Assembly: GCA_964626885.1 (NCBI GenBank)
Contig: CAZVJA010000150.1
Coordinates: 1-12,669, forward strand
Origin: CAZVJA01 sp964626885
GTDB lineage: Bacteria; Planctomycetota; Planctomycetia; Planctomycetales; Planctomycetaceae
Length of the DNA: 12,669 nucleotides
Direction: 5' to 3'
Below are positions 6,805 through 12,669 of this stretch, one piece after another. The notes under the pieces were generated by a model. The model was not told the DNA's origin. It searched no databases and saw nothing but the letters and a program-made list of their open reading frames with translations. The position numbers and the translations under genes were made by a program. Position 1 is the stretch's first letter; every line of letters starts with the position of its first letter.

Positions 6805-9282
6805 ATGTCGATGACGACCGAACCGACCACCTCAGCGTTGAACCCCGAGATCGACGCGATGCTCGCGCGGCTGCGGGGGCGAATCCGCCGATACGTGCTG
6901 ATCGAGGGGATCGCACTCGTCGTCGTCGTGCTCGGGCTGTTGTTCTGGTTCAGCCTGGGAATCGACTGGCTGTATTTCGCCGCCAGTACGCTCGAATTGC
7001 CGGTCTGGTTCCGCAAGACATACATGCTTCTGGCACTCTGCCTGTTTACCGCGGGGGTGGCTGGTTGGGTGCTGCTGCGGGTCTTCCGGAGCGCCCGCGC
7101 CCGGGCGCTGGCTTTGGTGCTCGAACGGCGGTTTCCGGAATTGAATGACCGGCTGATTACCGCCGTGGAAGTCGCGGAATCGAAGACCGGACGGGAAAGC
7201 GACCTGACGCTCTCCATGATTCACCGAACCATTGACGACGTCGTCGAGGCGACGCGCCATCTGGAACTCGATGCGGTCTTCAATCGCGCGCCGCTGCGCC
7301 GGGCGGCGATTTTCGCGGTGGTCCTCGTCGCGTCGATTGTCGGGTTCGGCGCCATCAATAACGAAGCGCTCGCGCGCTGGAAGCGGGCCTTCGTCTCTTG
7401 GGACGATGAATATTGGAACCGCAAGACGGAACTGATTGTCAAGGTTGTCGCGCAGCCGGGGGACCGCGTCCGCGAGTTTCAGCACGAAGAGTATCGCCAC
7501 CCGCGTGGGGCGGATCTCTCGCTGTTGATCGAAGTTCCCGAAGGGCGCGAAGTTCCCGAGCGGGTTCAGCTATATTACGAACTCGACGGCCGGCAAGGGA
7601 ATGCCCGCGTCTGGCTCTCCCGTTCCGGAGATCGCCAGTTCCGCCACTCGATTACCGGTTTGCTCGACGGGCTGTCGCTTTCTGTTCGCGGGGGAGACTA
7701 CGCGAATCGGCGTCCGTTGCGTGTGACCGTGGTCGATCCGCCGCGGATCGACAGCGTGGTGCTGCAATGTGATTACCCCGATTACACGGGACTCAACCTT
7801 GCTCCGGCGTCGGCGGCGAGCACGGACGGATCGACATCAAACAAAGTGAGGGCTCGCCAACCGGTTCCCGTGCAGGGAACGCAGGCGTCGCTTCCGATCG
7901 GGACTGATTTCATCCTCGAGGCTTCCATAAATAAACCTCTGCAAGCTGCAAAAATTCAAACCGAGCAATTCGAGATCGAGCTTTCCGCCGAAGGGGCGAA
8001 GCTCCGCCTGAACGGGAGTGAAGGATCCCCCGCGCGCGACATTCCGATCGCATCCACGACGATCGAACGGTGGTTGTCGGAAGACGGGCGGTCGTTTCGT
8101 GTTCCGTTTGTGATCGCTGCCGATGCCGCCGCCCAGTGGAAGAAATCTCCCTTCCCGGTCCCCATTCCCTTGGCCCCCGATTCCATGCTGCGGGTCACGC
8201 TGCACGATACGGATGACATCATCACGAGCGAGCCGGCGCGGCTCAGCATCAACGGCATTGTCGACCAGCCGCCGGTTGTGCATACCGAGTTGATGGGGGT
8301 CGGCACTTCGATTACCCGCAAGGCGATCGTCCCGGTCAAAGGGGAGATCACCGACGATTACGGACTCGCTCGCGCACGGTTCGATTTCCGCGTCGATACC
8401 GAAGAGCAGTGGCGTCCCCGGCCGTTCCGCTCGTCTCCCGAACGGGCGCCCAAGACGTTTACGTTGCAGCGAGGAGAGGGGGAAAGTGTCGAACGATTCG
8501 AGGTACTGCCGCTCGATTTGAACATCGGCCAGAAGCTGACATTGACGGTTTACGCCGAGGATGGGGACAATCTCAACGGGCCGCATACCAGCCGCGGCGA
8601 GCAATATGTCTTTCAGATCGTCAGCGACGAGGATCTTCTCTCCATTTTGTATTCTCGGGAACTGAATCTGCGGCGGCGCTTCGAGCAGATCATTACCGAA
8701 GTGGAAGGGACGCAAAAGGATTTGATTCTGCATCGCACCCGAGTGGATGAAGCGGCCGCTCTCCGTAACCGAGCCGCCGAACCAGGCACCGACCGTGATC
8801 GTGAACTCCGCGAGCTCGAAACGGCGATTGCCGTTTGTGCCGAGAGGTCATTGCACCAAATTCGCAAGAACGCCGGCGAAACGGCGGCCATTGAGGATTC
8901 GTTCCGGGCGATTCTCGAAGAACTGGTGAACAACGCGGTTCACACGAGGCAGATGGTCGATCGGCTCGACGGGTTGATCGTCAAGCCGCTGGGGAGCATC
9001 AATCAGAATGACTTCCCCGCGTCCGACCAGGCTCTTGGGTTGTTCAAGCTGGCCAACGATAAGGGGGAGAATCCCGCCCCCCGCATCGATCAGGCGGCTG
9101 ATTCCCTGGGGGTTATGCTGGCCCACATGCGGGCAGTCCTCAACGAAATGGAAGACCTGGTGAAATTTCACGAGGCGGTCCAGCGGCTGAAGCGTATTAT
9201 AGAGGATGAGGAAAAAATCGGCGAAGACACCCGGGATCTCCGTAAAAAGCAGCGCCTCAAGGAGTTGAAGGGTCTGCAATAG
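6805..9282 (+). CDS. Large membrane protein with DUF4175-like layout
   Basis: The 825-residue product has two N-terminal membrane helices (about 31-50 and 72-93), a basic helical stretch (about 94-160, RSARARALALVLERRFPELN), a third helix (about 164-185) and a long hydrophilic remainder. This resembles the DUF4175/TIGR02302 type of membrane protein common in planctomycete MoxR operons; the match is from memory and moderate. Beta-rich segments contain VVDPPRIDSVVLQCDYPDYTGL (about residues 311-332) and a later DDYGLARARFDFRV. The last 210 residues, from about 612, are charged and helical, probably coiled coil (for example LKRIIEDEEKIGEDTRDLRK). Basic residues flanking the first helix pair place the N-terminus inside and the large C-terminal part outside the membrane. 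ATG 6805 is preferred over TTG 6784; ATG 6811 is also possible. The ribosome site is weak, and the gene begins 13 bases after the preceding stop. Confidence 0.85.
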   Translation: MSMTTEPTTSALNPEIDAMLARLRGRIRRYVLIEGIALVVVVLGLLFWFSLGIDWLYFAASTLELPVWFRKTYMLLALCLFTAGVAGWVLLRVFRSARARALALVLERRFPELNDRLITAVEVAESKTGRESDLTLSMIHRTIDDVVEATRHLELDAVFNRAPLRRAAIFAVVLVASIVGFGAINNEALARWKRAFVSWDDEYWNRKTELIVKVVAQPGDRVREFQHEEYRHPRGADLSLLIEVPEGREVPERVQLYYELDGRQGNARVWLSRSGDRQFRHSITGLLDGLSLSVRGGDYANRRPLRVTVVDPPRIDSVVLQCDYPDYTGLNLAPASAASTDGSTSNKVRARQPVPVQGTQASLPIGTDFILEASINKPLQAAKIQTEQFEIELSAEGAKLRLNGSEGSPARDIPIASTTIERWLSEDGRSFRVPFVIAADAAAQWKKSPFPVPIPLAPDSMLRVTLHDTDDIITSEPARLSINGIVDQPPVVHTELMGVGTSITRKAIVPVKGEITDDYGLARARFDFRVDTEEQWRPRPFRSSPERAPKTFTLQRGEGESVERFEVLPLDLNIGQKLTLTVYAEDGDNLNGPHTSRGEQYVFQIVSDEDLLSILYSRELNLRRRFEQIITEVEGTQKDLILHRTRVDEAAALRNRAAEPGTDRDRELRELETAIAVCAERSLHQIRKNAGETAAIEDSFRAILEELVNNAVHTRQMVDRLDGLIVKPLGSINQNDFPASDQALGLFKLANDKGENPAPRIDQAADSLGVMLAHMRAVLNEMEDLVKFHEAVQRLKRIIEDEEKIGEDTRDLRKKQRLKELKGLQ

Positions 9283-9288
9283 TAAAGA

Positions 9289-9310
9289 TAGGAGAATGGA
9301 GATTGGAATG
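9289..9310 (+). promoter_or_regulatory. Two candidate ribosome sites and starts for the small membrane gene
   Basis: TAGGAG (9289-9294) touches the first ATG (9296) with only one base between, which is too close. GGAG (9298-9301) lies six bases before the in-frame ATG at 9308, a normal spacing. The second ATG is therefore the better start; the choice changes the protein by four residues. Confidence 0.5.
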
Positions 9311-9556
9311 CGTTCTGCTGTCGTCGGATTCATAATCACCGCAGCAGCTCCCATCACGACTGGAGTTTCTTTTATCGTCGGTGACATCGCCTACCGTGCA
9401 TCGATCCCTCCGGCACCGAACACGGCCTTTTGCGGAATGACCATGCTTGCCGGATGGGGATTGATTCTCGTGGTTGGTCCGGCATGCGGGACAGTGGGGG
9501 GAGCGATCGGCTTTGTGGTTTCCGTGGTTTTGAAGACGACGCGAAAGAATTCGTAG
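9308..9556 (+). CDS. Small hydrophobic membrane protein, unknown function
   Basis: An 82-residue protein is predicted from ATG 9308 (86 residues if ATG 9296 is used). It is strongly hydrophobic: one helix at about 3-25 (VVGFIITAAAPITTGVSFIV) and one or two more at about 43-78, rich in glycine and alanine (GPACGTVGGAIGFVVSVV), then a short basic tail KTTRKNS. Two cysteines are present. I do not recognise a family with certainty. It lies between the DUF4175-like gene and the coiled-coil gene, in the only region of the operon not tightly filled by large genes, and its base composition looks somewhat lower in GC than that of its neighbours. It could be a late addition to the operon or a small accessory membrane subunit. 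An acceptable ribosome site and the strongly membrane-like composition support a real gene; a chance frame cannot be excluded. Confidence 0.6.
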   Translation: MRSAVVGFIITAAAPITTGVSFIVGDIAYRASIPPAPNTAFCGMTMLAGWGLILVVGPACGTVGGAIGFVVSVVLKTTRKNS

Positions 9557-9584
9557 ACTTGTCAAGCGATGTTGGTATTGAAAT

Positions 9585-9597
9585 AGGAATGACCATG
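9585..9597 (+). promoter_or_regulatory. Ribosome site that decides the start of the coiled-coil gene
   Basis: AGGA at 9585-9588 stands six bases before ATG 9595. An earlier in-frame ATG at 9589 directly abuts this site and is unlikely to be used. A more upstream reading (from about 9430) would overlap the small membrane gene and would bury the signal peptide inside the protein, so ATG 9595 is preferred. Confidence 0.55.
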
Positions 9598-11400
9598 CGA
9601 CGTCATAATTCCTCGTTCTCGGTTGAGCTCGCCGCGGTCGTTCCGCTGATTTTTGCAGCGGGGTTGTTCCTCGGGCTTGCTTCCCGCACGTGGGCTGCGG
9701 ACGAAGAGACCGCGAAGCCCGCTGCCGAAAGCAAAGAGCCGCAGCCGGAGGCAAGTGACTCCTCCGGTGGGGAGGAATCCGGGCAGCTCGATTCCCGTCA
9801 GGAAAACGTCTCCCGCCGTTTCAAGCAGTTCGAGAAGACGCTGCTGCAGATGGCGGAGTATCTCAGGAAGACCGAGCCGGAACGGGCGGATCTTTTATTG
9901 CGGGCTCGTCGTAAAAGCCAGGAAGATCGCGTTGCTCAGCAGATGGAGCAGATCATTTCGTTGCTGCGGAGCGAACGATTAGGGGACGCCGTCGAACGTC
10001 AAAGTGAGCTTGTAACTCACCTCCGCGCGATGCTGGAACTTCTGCAGAGCGAGGATCGCCGCAGCGAGATCGAAAAGGAAAAAGCCAGGATCAACGATCT
10101 GCTGAAGAATTTGAACCAGATCACGGCGCGTCAGAAAGACGTCCGCGCGCAGACCGAGCGTGGCGCCGAGCCCGGGCCGCTCGCCGACAAGCAGCTCGAT
10201 ATTTCCGGCGACGCCAAGAAACTGGCCGAAAAGATCGAACGTCAGGATGCGGAGCGCAACGGCGAGCCTGCGAAAGGTGCCGATCAACCAGGCAAGCCCG
10301 GTGAGAAACCGAACGGCAAGGATTCGCAGAACCAGAATCCCGACCAGCCGAAAAAAGATCAGAAGAAAGATGAATCTCCGGAGAAGGACCGGACGCAAAA
10401 ATCACCTCCGGACTCGAAAGATCCCAAATCCAAGCCGGGAGATCAAAAACCGGGCAACGACGGCGCGCAGCCTGGCAAGCCTCAGGAGGGGCAGCCGGGT
10501 GATCAGCAAGAGGGTGAGCAGGGAGACTCGCAAGAAGGGGAGAGTCAGGAGAACCAATCCGGGCAACAGGAGACCGAGCAGAAGAAGACGCCCGGTCGCG
10601 ATGAAATCGAACAAGCTCACAAAGAAATGGAACAGGCGATCGAGAAGCTGAAGAAGCTCAATCGGGACGGTGCGTCGAGCAATCAGGATGAAGCGATTCG
10701 CAAATTGCAGAAGGCCAAGGAGAAGCTCGAAGAAATTCTTCGGCAGTTGCGGGAAGAAGAACGGGAACTGATGCTCACGGCCTTGGAAGCCCGCTTCCAG
10801 AAAATGCTGGCACAGGAACTGCTTGTGCTGGAAGGGACGACCACCCTCGATAAGACTCCGAAGGCGGAGTGGACCGCGCGGCACTTTGGGCGTTCGCGCG
10901 AGCTGGCGGTCGATCAGGATGCGATAGCTCTAGACTCTGCGAAGGCACTCACGCTGTTGCGCGAGGAAGGGTCGTCGGTGGCGTTTCCCGAGGGGGTCGA
11001 GCAGATTCGGGACGACATGCTTTCGGCGGTTCGACTGTTGCAGAAAAATGAAGTCGGCGAGCTGACTCAGGGTATCGAGCGGGACATCGTCGAGGCGCTG
11101 CAGGAGATGATCGAAGCGCTGCAGAAGGAGATCGAAAAGAAGAAGAGCGATCCCCAACAACAGCAGCCGGGGCAGCAGGGACAAAAACAGGACAAACCGC
11201 TGGTCGAGCAGATCGCCGAGCTGAAGATGCTCCGCTCTTTGCAATTGCGAATCAATCGCCGCACGCGACGCCTGGGAGGAATGATCAAGGGAGAACAAGC
11301 CACCGACGCGGATGTCGTCGATCAATTGCGATCCCTCTCTTTCCGCCAAGCGCAGGTGCAACAGGCCACGCATGACCTGGCGACGGGGAAGAACCGATGA
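9595..11400 (+). CDS. Secreted coiled-coil protein with low-complexity linker
   Basis: The 601-residue product begins with a Sec-type signal peptide: basic MRRH, a hydrophobic core (about 11-29) and a likely cut near TWA-ADE at residue 34. The mature part has a charged helical region (about 66-190, probably coiled coil), a linker of K, Q, E, G, P, D, S and N (about 222-334), more coiled coil (about 334-400), a mixed region (about 415-455) and another long helix (about 470-525). A Q-rich break is followed by ELKMLRSLQLRINRRT, a motif I associate with planctomycete proteins in MoxR/vWA operons. No enzyme motif is visible. It probably acts outside the cytoplasmic membrane as a structural or adaptor partner of the membrane vWA proteins. 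It overlaps the next gene by four bases. An alternative view is a myosin-tail-like annotation, which would reflect coiled-coil composition rather than kinship. Confidence 0.85.
   Translation: MRRHNSSFSVELAAVVPLIFAAGLFLGLASRTWAADEETAKPAAESKEPQPEASDSSGGEESGQLDSRQENVSRRFKQFEKTLLQMAEYLRKTEPERADLLLRARRKSQEDRVAQQMEQIISLLRSERLGDAVERQSELVTHLRAMLELLQSEDRRSEIEKEKARINDLLKNLNQITARQKDVRAQTERGAEPGPLADKQLDISGDAKKLAEKIERQDAERNGEPAKGADQPGKPGEKPNGKDSQNQNPDQPKKDQKKDESPEKDRTQKSPPDSKDPKSKPGDQKPGNDGAQPGKPQEGQPGDQQEGEQGDSQEGESQENQSGQQETEQKKTPGRDEIEQAHKEMEQAIEKLKKLNRDGASSNQDEAIRKLQKAKEKLEEILRQLREEERELMLTALEARFQKMLAQELLVLEGTTTLDKTPKAEWTARHFGRSRELAVDQDAIALDSAKALTLLREEGSSVAFPEGVEQIRDDMLSAVRLLQKNEVGELTQGIERDIVEALQEMIEALQKEIEKKKSDPQQQQPGQQGQKQDKPLVEQIAELKMLRSLQLRINRRTRRLGGMIKGEQATDADVVDQLRSLSFRQAQVQQATHDLATGKNR
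10258..10596 (+). repeat. Low-complexity coding region (K/Q/E/G/P-rich linker)
   Basis: Within the coiled-coil gene about 113 codons encode almost only hydrophilic and turn-forming residues, with degenerate repeats such as QPGKPGEKPNGK, KPGDQKPGND, QPGKPQEGQPGD and QEGEQGDSQEGESQ. The first half is lysine-rich (basic) and the second half glutamate- and glutamine-rich (acidic), so charge changes sign along the linker. It probably forms a disordered, extended spacer between two coiled coils. Confidence 0.8.
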
Positions 11401-12464
11401 GCAGAACATTATGTCCGCGAATAATTTCGACGTTGGCGGCCGTCGTTGCGGCTGCCGCGTTGTACGGACCGCCCCTCCGCGCGGCGGATGATGTGTTGGC
11501 AACTCCACCGGGCGATGATGTGCGGGCCCGCGCGTTGGAATGGACCGCGGCTCAAAAAGTCACCGATGACAAGGTGATCGAACGGGTGGGGGCGGTCTGG
11601 TCGGGTGTCTCCGCGTCAGTTCCGTCGCGGGAAATCCTCGATCGTGTAATCGAAACGTTTCGTCTGGTCGATCTCGACACCCGCCGATTTCTCGATGCCT
11701 GCAATCTGGTCCGCCCCCGACTGGTCCCTCCCGACCCGGGGCCGTTGCTTGGCAAGCAGGCGGGCAGCGAGTTCTATCGGGCGAACTTGAAACTGTACTT
11801 CGCCCGACATTTGACGCAGCGAAATATGTACGACGAAGCGCTCGAAATTTTCAAGACCCTCGATCCCGCAACGGTTGTCGATCCTGCCTCCTGTCTGTTT
11901 TATCGTGCCGTCTGCGAGCATCAGTTGCTCAAAAAGACCGATGGTCTGGCGACGATTGACCGCCTGCTCTCTGGTACGCAGCGACCGCCGGAGTCGTACA
12001 CAATGGTGGCGAAGCTGATGCAGCGCGATCTGCAGGAAACGGAAGAGGAAACACTCGGGAGCGTCTCGCGTCTGATGCGCGATTCGGAACGCCGGCTCGA
12101 TCTTGGCCGCGGCGGACAGAAAGTGCAGAAAGTGCAGGACGAAATCGTCGCAACGCTCGACGACCTCATCAAGAAGGCCGAACAGCAGCAGAGCGGCGGC
12201 GGAGGGAGCGGTTCGGGTCAAAACAACTCGAATCAATCGGGGAGTCCCGCGGAAGACAGCACGCTCAAAGGGGCGACCGCGCCGGGCGAAGTCGATCAGA
12301 AGGAGCTCAAGAAGCAGGGGGGTTGGGGTTCGCTTCCACCCAAGGAAGAAGCCCGCGCGAAGAATCTGCTGAACAAGGAATTCCCGGTCCATTATCAACA
12401 GGCGGTCGAACAATACTTCAAAAAGCTGGCGAATCGACGCGCCCCGGCCGAAAGGGAACCATGA
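11397..12464 (+). CDS. Secreted TPR-like protein with conserved WG-LPPKE C-terminal module
   Basis: The 355-residue product starts with a signal peptide (MSRTLCPR, hydrophobic core about 9-23, probable cut after LRA at residue 29). Residues about 120-215 are helical and TPR-like (YDEALEIFKTLDP, LFYRAVCEHQLLKK), suggesting protein-protein contacts. A helix around VQDEIVATLDDLIKKAEQQ (about 243-264) leads into a Gly/Ser/Asn-rich linker (about 264-285). The C-terminus, about residues 308-348, holds WGSLPPKEEARAKNLLNKEF, then HYQQAVEQYFKKLA. This short module recurs at the ends of planctomycete secreted proteins, as I remember them, and its function is not known. The start overlaps the preceding stop as ATGA, with GGGGAAG (11385-11391) as ribosome site. 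The protein is likely extracytoplasmic and works with the preceding coiled-coil protein. No enzymatic residues are seen. Confidence 0.85.
   Translation: MSRTLCPRIISTLAAVVAAAALYGPPLRAADDVLATPPGDDVRARALEWTAAQKVTDDKVIERVGAVWSGVSASVPSREILDRVIETFRLVDLDTRRFLDACNLVRPRLVPPDPGPLLGKQAGSEFYRANLKLYFARHLTQRNMYDEALEIFKTLDPATVVDPASCLFYRAVCEHQLLKKTDGLATIDRLLSGTQRPPESYTMVAKLMQRDLQETEEETLGSVSRLMRDSERRLDLGRGGQKVQKVQDEIVATLDDLIKKAEQQQSGGGGSGSGQNNSNQSGSPAEDSTLKGATAPGEVDQKELKKQGGWGSLPPKEEARAKNLLNKEFPVHYQQAVEQYFKKLANRRAPAEREP
12117..12134 (+). repeat. Perfect 9-bp tandem duplication
   Basis: CAGAAAGTG occurs twice in a row, followed by a third partial CAG. It encodes QKVQKVQ at the start of the helix before the Gly-rich linker. 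It keeps the reading frame and looks like a small slippage event. Confidence 0.75.
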
Positions 12465-12669
12465 CCGGTCTTGCCTGTTGCCTGCTGGTGGCCGCTCTCG
12501 GCGCGCCTCAGGTTGAATCAACAACACTCTCCGGCGACGAAAAATCCGGGGAATTCATTGCGCTTTCCGCCGATCAGCTCACACTCAAAGTGAGCGGTGC
12601 GGACGTTCCCATCCCGGTGAGCGAACTCCTCGAAGTTCGCATGCGCGCTCCGGATAAGGCGTCGTCGGC
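12461..12669 (+). CDS. Probable secreted protein, N-terminal fragment (3' partial)
   Basis: The frame begins at ATG 12461, overlapping the preceding stop as ATGA, with AAAGGGA (12451-12457) just upstream as a modest ribosome site, and runs open to the window end (69 complete codons). Residues 1-15 (MTGLACCLLVAALGA) resemble a short signal peptide or lipoprotein-like leader, though the usual basic N-terminus is missing. The rest, containing SGEFIALSADQLTLKVSGAD and VPIPVSELLEVRM, looks like a small beta domain of the kind found at the N-terminus of some planctomycete secreted proteins (pattern: G-x-hydrophobic-x-LS-x-D-x-L). Most of the protein lies beyond the window, so the function cannot be named. 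It appears to be a further member of the operon. Confidence 0.7.
   Translation, partial: MTGLACCLLVAALGAPQVESTTLSGDEKSGEFIALSADQLTLKVSGADVPIPVSELLEVRMRAPDKASS

Noticed and set aside
7837..8733. Long open frame on the - strand (about 298 codons)
   Set aside because: Antisense shadow of the DUF4175-like gene, with no recognisable motif or ribosome site.
9430..9594. Upstream extension of the coiled-coil gene
   Set aside because: It would overlap the small membrane gene and place the signal peptide in the middle of the protein; ATG 9595 has a suitable ribosome site.
9557..9594. Possible terminator or promoter between the small gene and the coiled-coil gene
   Set aside because: Only a tiny CTTG/CAAG palindrome is present, with no stable stem, no T-run and no convincing promoter elements.
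11616..12527. Long open frame on the - strand (about 303 codons)
   Set aside because: Antisense shadow of the TPR-like secreted gene; composition and lack of motifs argue against coding.

Overview
The window is a stretch of chromosomal, protein-coding DNA from a bacterium that is most likely a planctomycete (Planctomycetota, probably Planctomycetia). The grounds are a moderately high GC content, the gene set and order, and several sequence signatures that I associate with that phylum: the C-terminal WG-LPPKE / YFKKLA module, the ELKMLRSLQLRINRRT motif, and long secreted coiled-coil proteins with K/Q/E-rich linkers. This assignment rests on remembered family patterns and no database search was run.

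All recognisable genes lie on the + strand and read as one operon with almost no untranslated space. In order they are: a MoxR-family AAA+ ATPase (5' end outside the window, to 959); a soluble DUF58/vWA-like protein (925-1836); a BatA-type membrane protein with a vWA domain (1864-4197); a second membrane vWA protein with a glutamine-amidotransferase-like fold (4194-6791); a large membrane protein of DUF4175-like layout with a helical C-terminus (about 6805-9282); a small hydrophobic protein (about 9308-9556); a secreted coiled-coil protein with a low-complexity linker (9595-11400); a secreted TPR-like protein with a conserved C-terminal module (11397-12464); and the 5' end of another apparently secreted protein (12461 to the window edge). 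Three junctions are ATGA stop/start overlaps, and the MoxR and DUF58 genes overlap by 35 bases.

MoxR ATPases are known to be encoded beside vWA proteins and are thought to act as chaperones on them or their complexes. Here the ATPase and the DUF58 protein should be cytosolic. The positive-inside rule puts the vWA domains of the two membrane proteins, and most of the DUF4175-like protein, outside the cytoplasmic membrane. The last genes carry secretion signals. The simplest reading is an envelope-spanning assembly with a cytosolic ATP-driven module, a membrane vWA core and extracytoplasmic coiled-coil/TPR partners. Its substrate and purpose cannot be read from the sequence. It resembles the Bat (aerotolerance) operons of Bacteroidetes in part, but the downstream genes differ.

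I saw no RNA genes, mobile elements, CRISPR arrays, promoters or terminators. The only gaps between genes are under about 40 bases. No stretch longer than 300 bases lacks a gene. The window shows no clear defence or mobile system. The most noteworthy content is the functionally uncharacterised MoxR/vWA envelope operon itself.
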